Assembly (NCBI GenBank): GCA_944325605.1
Contig: CALVAX010000009.1
Location: forward strand, 19,485-83,484
Length of the DNA stretch: 64,000 nucleotides
Direction: 5' to 3'
Source: Candidatus Gastranaerophilales bacterium
Lineage (GTDB): Bacteria > Cyanobacteriota > Vampirovibrionia > Gastranaerophilales > Gastranaerophilaceae
Part shown: positions 1-8,170 of the stretch, piece by piece
How the letters are laid out: every line of letters begins with the position of its first letter
Position numbering within the stretch: position 1 is the stretch's first letter
The notes under the pieces: generated by a model
The model's database searches: none
Seen by the model: the letters and a program-made list of their open reading frames with translations, nothing else
What the model was told of the DNA's origin: nothing
Translations under genes and position numbers: made by a program

Positions 1-2
1 TA

Positions 3-557
3 ATTCTGGATGTTATGATGCCGGAGGTTGACGGGTTTACGGTAGCACAGAGAATTCGCAAAAACGAAGAAACCAAAAACACACCTATTTTAATGCTGAC
101 AGCACTTTCACAGGTAAACGACAAGGTGAAAGGTTTTAATATCGGCGTTGACGATTATCTGGTGAAGCCTTTTGAGATGGAAGAACTTCAGGTAAGAGTA
201 AGAGCGCTTTTGAAACGCTCTAATCAGATTCCTGAAAGCATCGCCACAAGAGAACTTCAAACCCTTGGAGAAATTACTCTTCTGCCTGAAAATTACAGTG
301 TTCAAATTAACGATAAAATCGCAAAACTGACCCCGATTGAATTTGATATTTTTAATCTTCTTTTTCAGAACCACGGGAACATGGTTTCATCCCAGAAACT
401 TTTGAAAGAAATCTGGGGCTATGCGCCGGACGACGACGTTGAAACAATCAGGGTTCACATCCGCCATCTCAGATCAAAACTCGACAAAATTTCCGACGGT
501 AAAAAATACATAGAAACAATCTACGGCGGCGGATATAAACTGAATATCAACGGGTAA
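3..557 (+). CDS. OmpR/PhoB-family response regulator, 5'-truncated by window edge
   Basis: The 3' part of a two-component DNA-binding response regulator; the true start lies upstream of the window. In frame from base 3 the protein reads ILDVMMPEVDG, which holds the phospho-acceptor Asp of the receiver domain. The conserved switch residues follow (LTA) and then the DYLVKPF motif with its Lys. From about residue 80 of the visible part there is a winged-helix effector domain (LTPIEFDIFNLL, VHIRHLRSKLD, TIYGGGYKL) typical of PhoB/OmpR and of cyanobacterial RpaB/NblR. It is expected to bind promoter DNA as a dimer once phosphorylated. No histidine kinase follows, so its partner is unknown. The family call is secure; the regulon cannot be seen. 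Confidence 0.93.
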   Translation: MLDVMMPEVDGFTVAQRIRKNEETKNTPILMLTALSQVNDKVKGFNIGVDDYLVKPFEMEELQVRVRALLKRSNQIPESIATRELQTLGEITLLPENYSVQINDKIAKLTPIEFDIFNLLFQNHGNMVSSQKLLKEIWGYAPDDDVETIRVHIRHLRSKLDKISDGKKYIETIYGGGYKLNING

Positions 558-611
558 AAATTGCAGAGGGTTCAGGATTATTAAATTCTGTCCTGCAAAC
601 TCAGGTAAATT

Positions 612-848
612 TTACGGATTTTTTATATCTCTGAAAACAATCTCATACCCCAAAACATTTGCTATGTCATTTATCTCTTTAAATTTAAGCGTGTTATTTT
701 TTAATTTGTTATAAAAACTCGGATAATAAGAGCTGCCATCCTGATTTTCACTTAAACGCTGAAGCAATTTTCTCAGCGAAAGTCCTTTGTATGCGCTTAA
801 GGTTTTTACAAAATCCAACAGTGTAATATTTTCAAATTTATAATCCAT
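612..848 (-). CDS. Small HTH (XRE-like) regulator, divergent from a prepilin gene
   Basis: A 78-residue protein with an HTH-like arrangement: LSLRKLLQRLSENQDG forms helices 1-2, SFYNKLKNN the probable recognition helix, and FKEINDIANVLGYEI the closing helix typical of small XRE-type repressors. There is no effector domain. It faces the prepilin gene at 969 across about 120 bp that hold a long AT palindrome, so it may autoregulate and control that gene (inference). The ATG has no Shine-Dalgarno sequence. A TATGAT hexamer lies 6 nt upstream with TTGTTT 17 bp further up, which suggests a leaderless mRNA. The HTH call rests on pattern only. Confidence 0.7.
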   Translation of the reverse strand: MDYKFENITLLDFVKTLSAYKGLSLRKLLQRLSENQDGSSYYPSFYNKLKNNTLKFKEINDIANVLGYEIVFRDIKNP

Positions 849-854
849 TTAAAC

Positions 855-883
855 ATCATAGCTTTTGCGGCTGCAATAAACAA
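855..883 (-). promoter_or_regulatory. Promoter of the 612-848 HTH gene, leaderless geometry
   Basis: On the minus strand TTGTTT (878-883), a 17-bp spacer and TATGAT (855-860) end 6 nt before the ATG at 848. That would start transcription at or next to the start codon. No ribosome binding site is present. Confidence 0.5.
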
Positions 884-888
884 ACTAA

Positions 889-917
889 TTGACAATTTAT
901 ATTTATAATAATATAAA
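889..917 (+). promoter_or_regulatory. Sigma70-type promoter of prepilin gene 969
   Basis: TTGACA (889-894), a 17-bp spacer and TATAAA (912-917). The predicted start near 924 lies inside the palindrome at 912-943. Confidence 0.65.
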
Positions 918-943
918 TTATATTATAATTAATATAATTTATA
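912..943. promoter_or_regulatory. AT-only palindrome, probable operator
   Basis: A perfect 14-bp inverted repeat (TATAAATTATATTA and its complement) around a TAAT centre. It covers the -10 box and start region of the prepilin promoter, between two divergent genes. The position suits repression by the adjacent HTH protein. Chance is a real alternative because the sequence is AT-only. Confidence 0.45.
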
Positions 944-968
944 ATATTTTGTTTACAATGGAGAGTTT

Positions 969-1658
969 ATAAATAAAGCATTTACTATGGCAGAAGTGCT
1001 GATAACAATCGGAGTTGTCGGGTTAATTGCTGCGCTGACAATACCGCAGCTAATCGAAGGCTACCAGAAAAAAGAAACCGTAACCCGCCTAAAAAGAAGC
1101 TATACTCTAATCCTGCAGGCAATCCGCATGGCTGAAGGTGAAAATGATGAATTTAAATACTGGGATTTCTCCTTGAAAGGCGAAGCCTTTTTTGAACGGT
1201 ATCTTGCCAAACACTTCAATCACCCGATTATTATTTCAACAAGCGACTTAAACAAAAAAGTTAAAAGGAAAAATCTTAACGGAACTAATTACTACGGCAC
1301 AACATACACAGGCCCAAATACCATTAATTTCTTGACCAATGACGGCAGCCTTATAACTATCAATCTAAACAGCAGTATTGACGAGGGTTTATGGGTAGGG
1401 ATTGACACAAACGGGCTTGCAAACCCCAATGTTATTGGGCGTGATACATTTTTATTCTTTTTCAGCTCTAAAAACGGATTAATTCCGCTTGGCAAAGAAG
1501 GAACCCCAACCAGAAATAACTGGCACTGCCCAAACTGCACACGAGGAGACTTTATGAGCAACAAAACAAACAGCTGCAACAAAGCACAAGCCGGCTACTG
1601 GTGCGCTGCCGTAATTATGGAGGACAACTGGGAAATAAAATCAGATTATCCGTGGTAA
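969..1658 (+). CDS. Prepilin-like protein (type IV pilin N-terminus), apparent ATA start
   Basis: The N-terminus AFTMAEVLITIGVVG with ALTIPQL is a class III prepilin signal: a short positive leader, cleavage before Phe, the conserved Glu at +5, then the hydrophobic assembly helix. The rest is a globular domain with DTNGLANPNVIGRDTF, a motif shared with the pilins at 52039 and 62469, and a Cys-rich tail (HCPNC and later Cys). The first in-frame ATG (987) falls inside the leader and would remove its positive residues. An ATA codon at 969, five bases after GGAG (960-963), gives INKAFTMAEV, which matches the leaders of the sister genes, so I place the start there. If ATA is not used, translation starts at 987 or the leader is damaged. 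Export by a type IV pilus or type II secretion-like machine is inferred. Confidence 0.85.
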   Translation: MNKAFTMAEVLITIGVVGLIAALTIPQLIEGYQKKETVTRLKRSYTLILQAIRMAEGENDEFKYWDFSLKGEAFFERYLAKHFNHPIIISTSDLNKKVKRKNLNGTNYYGTTYTGPNTINFLTNDGSLITINLNSSIDEGLWVGIDTNGLANPNVIGRDTFLFFFSSKNGLIPLGKEGTPTRNNWHCPNCTRGDFMSNKTNSCNKAQAGYWCAAVIMEDNWEIKSDYPW

Positions 1659-1750
1659 AAAAAGGTGAGTTATGAGCAAATTCCGCCAAAAATTTTCTCC
1701 TTTTTTAAAATCTATACATTGTGCTTAAAATTCGTAAAAAATATTTTTTG

Positions 1751-2641
1751 CTACTTTTCCTGTTCGTAGCCGAAACTTTTTAAAGAATTTTCTTTTTTGC
1801 GCCAATCTTTTTCTACTTTAACTTCCAGCCCCAGAAAAACTTTTTTCTCAATGATTTTTTCCAAATCCTGACGTGCTTCCGTGCCGATTTTTTTGAGCAT
1901 AGAACCGTTTTTGCCTATTAAAATTCCCTTCTGGCTCCTGGTTTCACAGAAAATTGTCGCACGAATACGGTCAATTTCTTCCTCCTCCTGATACTGTTCA
2001 ACTTTTACGGCAACAGAGTGCGGAATTTCATCGGAAGTATTCAGAAGAATTTTTTCTCTGACAATTTCTTCTGTTACAGAGCGCATAGTTTCTTCCGTCA
2101 CAACGTCCTCCGGATACAAAAGTTCACCTTCCGGAAGTTTTTTGAAAATATTGTTTATCAAAGTATCAATGTTGCGTCCTGTTTTTGCGGAAATTTTTAC
2201 AACCGGCAGATTTTTATCAAACAAAGTTTTGTAAGAAAGCAGATTTTCTTCAACTTTTTCCGGCTTTTTTAATTTATCGACTTTGTTCATCACGATAATT
2301 ACCGGAATTTCAGTTTCCAGAATATTTTGAGCAATCCACCTGTCGCCTTTGCCGGCAGGTTCCGAGCCGTCCACAAGGAAAAGAATCACATCCGCATCGG
2401 GAACAGCAACTTTTGCTTCGTCAAGAAGGAATTCACCGAGTTTGTTCAAAGGTTTGTGAACCCCCGGGGTGTCAATAAAAACAATCTGCCCTTCAGACGT
2501 TGTATAAATTCCTTTAATTCTTTTTCTTGTTGTCTGCGCCTTGTCTGTCGCAATTACAATTTTCTGCCCCAGCACTTTGTTCAAAAGTGTTGATTTGCCT
2601 ACATTCGGACGTCCTATTATCGCTGTAAATCCGCTTTTCAT
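1751..2641 (-). CDS. era: GTPase Era
   Basis: A 296-residue ribosome-assembly GTPase that binds the 3' end of 16S rRNA during 30S maturation. Visible motifs are the P-loop GRPNVGKSTLLN near residue 10, the switch Thr region TTRKRIKGIY, G3 DTPGVHKP and G4 NKVDK. A C-terminal KH domain contains the RNA-binding loop GILIGKNGSMLKKIG at about residue 240. Length and domain order are normal for the family. It is divergent from the gene at 2749 and looks monocistronic here. Confidence 0.97.
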   Translation of the reverse strand: MKSGFTAIIGRPNVGKSTLLNKVLGQKIVIATDKAQTTRKRIKGIYTTSEGQIVFIDTPGVHKPLNKLGEFLLDEAKVAVPDADVILFLVDGSEPAGKGDRWIAQNILETEIPVIIVMNKVDKLKKPEKVEENLLSYKTLFDKNLPVVKISAKTGRNIDTLINNIFKKLPEGELLYPEDVVTEETMRSVTEEIVREKILLNTSDEIPHSVAVKVEQYQEEEEIDRIRATIFCETRSQKGILIGKNGSMLKKIGTEARQDLEKIIEKKVFLGLEVKVEKDWRKKENSLKSFGYEQEK

Positions 2642-2748
2642 GTTTACAATCTTAACACAAAAGTATCAATTTTTTAAAAAACTAGCAATTTTTTTTATCT
2701 CAATGTATTATATATTATATAAGTGGTAGGTAAAGCAACGGAAAAAAT

Positions 2749-5010
2749 ATGATTAAAAACTCCGAAAAATTCGGCCTTATTTTACTATTATGTTTAAGTT
2801 TAACCAATTTCACAGGCCGCCCTGCATTTGCAGACAATACTCTCAGTCAGGTAGATATCAAAAGAAATTCATCAGACGGACTTGAATTTACACTTTATAC
2901 ATCAAGCCCTTACGCTGACAATGTAGTTGTTACAAAAAAATCTGACAACAAATATGTCATTTTAATGCCGAACGTAAACAGCGCCTCCGGCAGCAAACCG
3001 GATTTTTCATCAGTAAAAGATATGGTTTCTGACGTGGATGTTCGTGCCGTTAACGACGGAACCGGCGGTTATACAAAAGTTACGGTTATTACAAACCGCC
3101 CTGTAGACATCAAAACTAACACGGCCAAAAGTATGCCGGCAACTGAAGGCGAAAGAGAATACAGAGCTTTGATTGCTCAAAAAAGAACTCCTGTGCTGCA
3201 GCATGCTGTGTCACAGCCGGCTTCAAGCGCTCCGGCAAAACAATCCACAGGATTTAAACTTCCGGAAATTCAACCTACCAAAACAGCGGCAGATATTGTA
3301 TCAACAGCCGCTGCAGCCACAAAATCACAAATAAAACCGAAATCTAAAGAACAGGCAGCTCAGCAGACAACCTCCAAAACCGTTTCTAAACCTGCGGCAA
3401 AACCGGCAGTTGAAAAGAAACAAGTTTCAACAAAGATTGCAAGTGCTCAACCGGCCAAAGATTCAAATATAAAACCGGTTTCCGTACAAAAAACAGAAAC
3501 AGCCCCAATACAGGCTCAACCGGCTAAAACTTCTGCTGCCACTCCTGTTACAACGGATAATCTTAATAACATAAATAACTCAGTTTCTGACAAACCGATG
3601 CAAACCCAACAAACAGAACAAACCAAACCGCAAAATACTCAGGAAACAACAAATACTGAAACAAAAACAATTGCGACAGGCACTCCGGCTGTGTCAGAAT
3701 TAATGCACAAAATATCAGCTAAATTACCCAAAAATCTTCCTGTTACATTAACAATGATTTTGGTTCCGCTGATTTGCCTGATGGCTTTGTTCAACCTTAT
3801 AAGAAATTCCCTTTTGCGCTCGCAGGTGCTTAAGGCTTCCTTCCTGCAAAACATCGCAAACGGCAAAAAACCTGTCCAGAATTATGACAACATAATTAAC
3901 AACGAAAACCTCAGCTGGCAGGAAAAATATCAGCAATACATGGATGTTTCAGGCGAAAAAGCGGAAACTTCGGCAAAAGCGGCAGAAGATGCCCAAGAAA
4001 AATACACTTTTATTACAAAAGCCAAACAACAACAGCCGGCTCATGAAACCATTCAAAAACCAAGCACAAATGATGGAAACACCATTAAAAGCAAACCCGC
4101 CCCCAGAGCGGCTCAGTCTAAATATGTCAGAGAATCAAGACTTGAACGTTTGGAAAGAATGCTTCACGCTTCTCCGGACAAAGAAAAAACACAAATCGAA
4201 AACGATATTATTGAAACAGAAAAGCTTACTCCGGCAGAATTAACAACAGATACAATACCGGAAGCAGCCAGCCCGCTTGCTGCCGAAGATAATACAATCC
4301 ATGAAAATATGAAATCTGTCAAATTCAAAGCTTTTGAAGAAAAAGTTGCACTCGAAGAAACTCACCGTAATAAAAAAATAAAACACCGCAAAGTTCAAAT
4401 AGAACTACCTAAAGAAGGGCCGCATGTAAATCTCGGATATTCACAACTCCATACAAACCCGAGATTATTCAAAAATGCAAACCTCAGCGTTTCTGATCTT
4501 ATCGCAACCAGCAACAAGCTTTTGAATATTAAACCGGAATTCAAAGAAGATAAAAATGATTATGACGTAATCTCTGTTGATGAATATTTCAACATTATTG
4601 ATGACGACAAATCAAAAGTTACAAGTTCTCTGTCTGACATTGTTGCAAACAGCCTTGCGAATATGAAAACTAATTCAATTAACACTGCAAAACCAAAGAC
4701 AAATATCACAAATCCGATTACAAAAACTAAAAATGAAACAAAAGCTGATTACTTAAGCGGACTTATAGTAAAATCAGGATTCAATATTGATGCCAACCGC
4801 GGATTTTATCTGGTTTCACTCGACGGGAAATCAGCTATTGTCGGCAGAATAGGTGAAGAAGTTTTTGTCCTGAAAAAATTCGACAGAAATATCAACCAGC
4901 CGCTGCAGGTAAGAATGGACAACCCGAATGTTTATATGGTTAAAGCCGACAATTTCAAATCTCTTGTTGAAGTCGGAAAAGATAACATGGGTGTATTGAT
5001 TGAATTATAA
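2749..5010 (+). CDS. Large envelope protein with AMIN-like N-terminus and one mid-chain TM segment
   Basis: A 753-residue protein of unknown function. Residues 1-28 look like a signal peptide (hydrophobic core LILLLCLSLTNF, then AFADNT). About residues 30-125 form a beta-rich domain resembling the AMIN fold found on cell-wall amidases and PilQ (tentative). A long Ala/Pro/Gln/Lys/Thr-rich linker follows. A clear membrane helix lies at about 330-350 (TLTMILVPLICLMALFNLI). The second half is charged and ends in a compact domain (about 665-753). This would place the N-terminal domain outside and the C-terminal half in the cytoplasm, possibly linking wall and cytoplasm. Its own promoter is likely in the 107 bp after era, and a strong terminator follows. 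Confidence 0.75.
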   Translation: MIKNSEKFGLILLLCLSLTNFTGRPAFADNTLSQVDIKRNSSDGLEFTLYTSSPYADNVVVTKKSDNKYVILMPNVNSASGSKPDFSSVKDMVSDVDVRAVNDGTGGYTKVTVITNRPVDIKTNTAKSMPATEGEREYRALIAQKRTPVLQHAVSQPASSAPAKQSTGFKLPEIQPTKTAADIVSTAAAATKSQIKPKSKEQAAQQTTSKTVSKPAAKPAVEKKQVSTKIASAQPAKDSNIKPVSVQKTETAPIQAQPAKTSAATPVTTDNLNNINNSVSDKPMQTQQTEQTKPQNTQETTNTETKTIATGTPAVSELMHKISAKLPKNLPVTLTMILVPLICLMALFNLIRNSLLRSQVLKASFLQNIANGKKPVQNYDNIINNENLSWQEKYQQYMDVSGEKAETSAKAAEDAQEKYTFITKAKQQQPAHETIQKPSTNDGNTIKSKPAPRAAQSKYVRESRLERLERMLHASPDKEKTQIENDIIETEKLTPAELTTDTIPEAASPLAAEDNTIHENMKSVKFKAFEEKVALEETHRNKKIKHRKVQIELPKEGPHVNLGYSQLHTNPRLFKNANLSVSDLIATSNKLLNIKPEFKEDKNDYDVISVDEYFNIIDDDKSKVTSSLSDIVANSLANMKTNSINTAKPKTNITNPITKTKNETKADYLSGLIVKSGFNIDANRGFYLVSLDGKSAIVGRIGEEVFVLKKFDRNINQPLQVRMDNPNVYMVKADNFKSLVEVGKDNMGVLIEL

Positions 5011-5017
5011 GACTTTC

Positions 5018-5048
5018 GGAGCCTTAATTAAATAAGGCTCCATTTTTT
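5018..5048 (+). terminator. Rho-independent terminator
   Basis: A perfect 9-bp stem GGAGCCTTA/TAAGGCTCC with a 6-nt loop, followed by ATTTTTT. It closes the 2749-5010 transcript. Confidence 0.9.
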
Positions 5049-5071
5049 AATTTGAGGATAAGGGAGAGAAA

Positions 5072-6241
5072 ATGTTTAAAACAGTAAAATTACTGTTTGC
5101 CGTAATAATTTTAGCTGTGCTTGCCTGCGGATGCACACCAAAAGATTCAAAAACTCATCTGCAATTTTCAAGCTGGGGGTCAAAATCTGAAATTGATATT
5201 TTAAAACCGGTGCTTGCAGAGTTTGAAAATGAAAATCCGGATATAAAAATTGATTTTATGCATATTCCGCAGAATTATTTTCAGAAACTTCATCTGCTTT
5301 TTGCCTCAAACACTCCGCCGGACGTTGTTTTTATAAACAACCTTTATCTGCCTGTTTATGCGGACGCCGGAAAGCTTGAAGATTTGACAAATTACGGGCT
5401 GATTGACGGGAATTTTTATCCAAAAGCCGTCGAGGCTCTCAGCAGAAACGGGGAAATTTATGCGGTGCCGAGAGATATTTCAAACCTTGTTATTTTCTAC
5501 AACAAAGATATTTTTGACGAAAAACACCTTTCTTATCCTGATAAAAACACAACTTTTGAAGAATTTCTGACACTTGCAAGAAAAACAACAGACCTGGATA
5601 AAGGGATTTTCGGAATTAGTTTTGAAGAAGATCCGCTGTTTTATCTTCCGTATTTGATGAGCGAAGGAGGCGGTCTGCTTTCGGACGACGGCAGGGTTGA
5701 AATTCTTAACACGGAAGAGAGCCGGAGAGGCATAAAATTTTATGCGGATTTGAGAAACAAATACCACACTGCCCCGAAACAATCTGAAAGCGCAAGTGCA
5801 ACAATGGCTCAAATGTTTTTGCAGGGAAAACTTGCGATGCTTCTATCAGGCAGATGGCTTGTTCCGAAATTCAGAGAAAGCGCTGATTTTGACTGGGATG
5901 TTGCACCTTTTCCAAAAGGAACTGAAGGCAGTATTGTGCCGCTTGACGCCTCGGGCTGGGCAATTTCAAAAGACTCAAAACATAAAGCAGAAGCCGCAAG
6001 ATTAATCAAATATCTTTCTTCAAAAGAAAGTCTTGAAAAATTTGCCTTAAGCGGGCTTGTCGTTCCGGCTCGAGAAGACGCCGCAAAATCCAGAAACTTC
6101 TTAGACGGAAAACGACCTTACAACGCACAAATTTTTCTGGAAGTTGCACGCACCTCAAAACCCACACCTGTCAGCCGGAATTACAACGAAATTCTTGACC
6201 GAACCAAACAGATGTTAGAACCGGTATTCAACAAAAAATAA
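5072..6241 (+). CDS. ABC transporter sugar-binding lipoprotein
   Basis: A 389-residue extracellular solute-binding protein of family 1 (MalE/UgpB type). A lipoprotein signal ends in VLACGC, with Cys19 or Cys21 as the lipidation site. The body shows family features: LQFSSWGSKSE at the mature N-terminus, VLAEFENENPDIKIDF, NTPPDVVFINN, the hinge region NGEIYAVPRDISNLVIFYNKD, and FLQGKLAMLLSGRW. It should bind a sugar or glycerol-phosphate-like ligand and deliver it to an ABC permease. No permease or ATPase gene is next to it, so it is an orphan component here or works with a shared transporter. An SD (AGGGAG) precedes the ATG. Confidence 0.92.
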   Translation: MFKTVKLLFAVIILAVLACGCTPKDSKTHLQFSSWGSKSEIDILKPVLAEFENENPDIKIDFMHIPQNYFQKLHLLFASNTPPDVVFINNLYLPVYADAGKLEDLTNYGLIDGNFYPKAVEALSRNGEIYAVPRDISNLVIFYNKDIFDEKHLSYPDKNTTFEEFLTLARKTTDLDKGIFGISFEEDPLFYLPYLMSEGGGLLSDDGRVEILNTEESRRGIKFYADLRNKYHTAPKQSESASATMAQMFLQGKLAMLLSGRWLVPKFRESADFDWDVAPFPKGTEGSIVPLDASGWAISKDSKHKAEAARLIKYLSSKESLEKFALSGLVVPAREDAAKSRNFLDGKRPYNAQIFLEVARTSKPTPVSRNYNEILDRTKQMLEPVFNKK

Positions 6242-6243
6242 AA

Positions 6244-6477
6244 TCAGTTATTAAATTTTTTCCGGTCATAAAGTTTATCAAAATCAATATCAAGAACATC
6301 CATAATAGCTGCGATTACCGTAAGGGAAGTATTTGTTTCGCCTCTTTCAATTTTTCCTATATGCTGCCCGAACCCTAATCCGACTTTTTCAGCCAGCCCT
6401 TCCTGTGAATAGCCGGCTCTGTTCCGCTCTGCTTTTAAGTTTCTGCCAAACTCTATCAATATTTCTTTTTTGTTCAT
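6244..6477 (-). CDS. XRE-family HTH regulator, divergent from a prepilin gene
   Basis: A 77-residue protein made of one Cro/C1-type HTH domain: FGRNLKAERNRAGYSQEGLAEKVGLGFGQHIGKIERGETNTSLTVIAAIMDVLDID is the classic five-helix pattern, with the recognition helix around GFGQHIGKIE. There is no ligand or dimerisation domain. It is transcribed away from the prepilin gene at 6584. The intergenic region carries ACAATTGACAAATTGT, a 6-bp inverted repeat over that gene's -35 box and a plausible operator. The ATG has no SD, and a TAATAT hexamer (6484-6489) lies 6 nt before it, which again suggests a leaderless message. Confidence 0.9.
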   Translation of the reverse strand: MNKKEILIEFGRNLKAERNRAGYSQEGLAEKVGLGFGQHIGKIERGETNTSLTVIAAIMDVLDIDFDKLYDRKKFNN

Positions 6478-6490
6478 TGTAACATATTAG

Positions 6491-6523
6491 ACAATTGACA
6501 AATTGTATTCTACACTTTATAAT
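6491..6523 (+). promoter_or_regulatory. Consensus sigma70 promoter with overlapping inverted repeat
   Basis: TTGACA (6495-6500), exactly 17 bp, then TATAAT (6518-6523): a full consensus promoter for prepilin gene 6584. ACAATT (6491-6496) and AATTGT (6501-6506) form an inverted repeat around the -35 box, as expected for a repressor site of the neighbouring XRE protein. Confidence 0.8.
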
Positions 6524-6583
6524 ACTTTATATACATCTTATTTAATGTATTTACACACTTTTATATTGTTGAGGAATTGTTGT

Positions 6584-7237
6584 ATGAACAGAGGTTTTAC
6601 ACTGGCAGAAGTACTTATAACTATTGGAATTATCGGAATAGTTGCAGCTATGACTTTTCCGATACTTATTAAAAAGCACAGAAAAACAGTAATTGAAACC
6701 TCTTTAAAAAGATTTTATACAGTGACAAATCAGGCAGTCTTACTTTCCACAGCAGATAACGGAGAAATCCAATACTGGGAATTTGCGGCTGCAGATACGC
6801 CTGAAGAGGTTGAGAAGTTTTACAACAAATACTTTAATAAATACCTTAAAACTCACAATGCTGGAATCGACGATTTTAAAGACGGCACCACAAGATTCGC
6901 AGTATATTTTCCGGATGGCTCCGGCGCAAAAATTGAATACTTAGGACACGACTGGCTGTATTGCATTAACGCAGGATATCTTGATGAATGGGATAAATAC
7001 CACGGCTCCAACTGTTTTAAATTCGGTTTTTATCCGGAATGGGGCACAGATCAGGAGCACCTTATTTCAACATACGTCAACAAAGGAATCGAGCCTTATA
7101 TAAATTCCTCCAAATTGACTGAAGACGGCAATCGCGTTGAAACAACACCCGAAGATTTATACTCTCAGAAATGGTACGCCAAAGCAATTCAACTAAACAA
7201 CTGGACAATCCCTGATGATTATCCGGTAAAATACTAA
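6584..7237 (+). CDS. Prepilin-like protein
   Basis: A 217-residue protein that starts at ATG 6584 with GAGGA eight bases upstream; a longer frame to 6503 is open but would spoil the leader. The N-terminus MNRGFTLAEVLITIG is a class III signal: a Gly before Phe for prepilin-peptidase cleavage and Glu at +5 of the mature protein, then a hydrophobic helix with GIVAAMTFP. The C-terminal domain is aromatic-rich and has two cysteines (YCINAG, NCFKFGF) that could form a disulfide. It lacks the DxNGxxxPN motif of the other three pilins here, so it belongs to a different subfamily. It is likely a pseudopilin or minor pilin whose partner assembly machine lies outside the window. Confidence 0.88.
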   Translation: MNRGFTLAEVLITIGIIGIVAAMTFPILIKKHRKTVIETSLKRFYTVTNQAVLLSTADNGEIQYWEFAAADTPEEVEKFYNKYFNKYLKTHNAGIDDFKDGTTRFAVYFPDGSGAKIEYLGHDWLYCINAGYLDEWDKYHGSNCFKFGFYPEWGTDQEHLISTYVNKGIEPYINSSKLTEDGNRVETTPEDLYSQKWYAKAIQLNNWTIPDDYPVKY

Positions 7238-7263
7238 ACATTTTTTCATGCTACAATCAGGGT

Positions 7264-8076
7264 ATGAAAGAATACGATTTTTACATAGTTCCGACGCCTA
7301 TCGGGAACCTCGGCGATATAACTTTAAGAGCAATTGAAGTTTTGAAAACAGTTGATTTGATTGCATGCGAGGATATGCGGGTTACGCAGAAACTTCTCAA
7401 TCACTACAACATAAAAACAAAATGCATTTCTTACCACAAATTCAACGAGAAAGAACGGGTTAAATTTTTTGTGGAAGAATTAAAATCGGGCAAAAAAATT
7501 GCGCTTGTGTCAGATGCCGGCACGCCTCTATTTTGCGATCCCGGGGCTGTTCTGGTGGAAGAATTACGGAAAGAAAATTTTTCAATAACAGCTCTTGCAG
7601 GAGCCAATGCAGTTGCAACTTTTCTGTCACAGAATGCAAGAGAAGGCGAAGATTTTTATTTCGCAGGATTTTTACCAAAATCAGATTCGCAGATTGAAAC
7701 GATTTTAAAAAAATACAAAGATACAAATATTGTTTTCTATGAAAGCCCGAACAGGCTTCTTACAACTCTTGAAATTATAAAAAACATACGGAACAATCCG
7801 AAAGTTTCAATCGGACGCGAACTTACAAAAATATTTGAAGAAGTAATCTCCGGCAGTGCTGACAGTCTTTTAAACCATTTTGCAGAAAACCCGCTGAAGG
7901 GCGAAATTGTCGGAATGGTTTATGCACAAAACACAAAACATGACATTTCTGATTTAGATGAAAAAATCGAAAAATTAAAAAAGAAAAATTTTGGCGCAAA
8001 AGATATTTCAATAATCTTATCAGAGCTTTATGATATAAGCAAAAACGAAGTCTACAAGCGAGTTCTCGACTTATAA
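7264..8076 (+). CDS. rsmI: 16S rRNA (cytidine1402-2'-O)-methyltransferase
   Basis: A 270-residue SAM-dependent tetrapyrrole-methylase-fold enzyme that 2'-O-methylates C1402 in the 30S decoding centre. Diagnostic motifs are YIVPTPIGNLGDITLRAIEVLK at the N-terminus (split by the family consensus PTPIGNLxDIT), ACEDMRVTQKLL, LVSDAGTPLFCDPG, and the Gly/Ala-rich SAM loop ALAGANAVATFLSQ. Length is close to the E. coli enzyme. A TACAAT hexamer (7252-7257) lies 6 nt before the ATG, inside the short gap after the prepilin gene, so it may have its own very short leader. Confidence 0.96.
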   Translation: MKEYDFYIVPTPIGNLGDITLRAIEVLKTVDLIACEDMRVTQKLLNHYNIKTKCISYHKFNEKERVKFFVEELKSGKKIALVSDAGTPLFCDPGAVLVEELRKENFSITALAGANAVATFLSQNAREGEDFYFAGFLPKSDSQIETILKKYKDTNIVFYESPNRLLTTLEIIKNIRNNPKVSIGRELTKIFEEVISGSADSLLNHFAENPLKGEIVGMVYAQNTKHDISDLDEKIEKLKKKNFGAKDISIILSELYDISKNEVYKRVLDL

Positions 8077-8170
8077 ACAAATGTTTCGTATCTTAACATT
8101 AAATTTTTCACTTTTATAAGTTTATGATATAATATTTTTATATTAGAGAAGATTTGAGGATCCTGATTTT

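Noticed and set aside
3639..3936. Overlapping reverse-strand frames in the 2749-5010 gene and similar shadows in most long genes
   Set aside because: They run antisense to well-supported genes, lack SD sequences and recognisable motifs.
5072..6241. A complete sugar ABC transporter operon
   Set aside because: Only the binding protein is present; both flanks are an unrelated gene with a terminator and an opposite-strand HTH gene.
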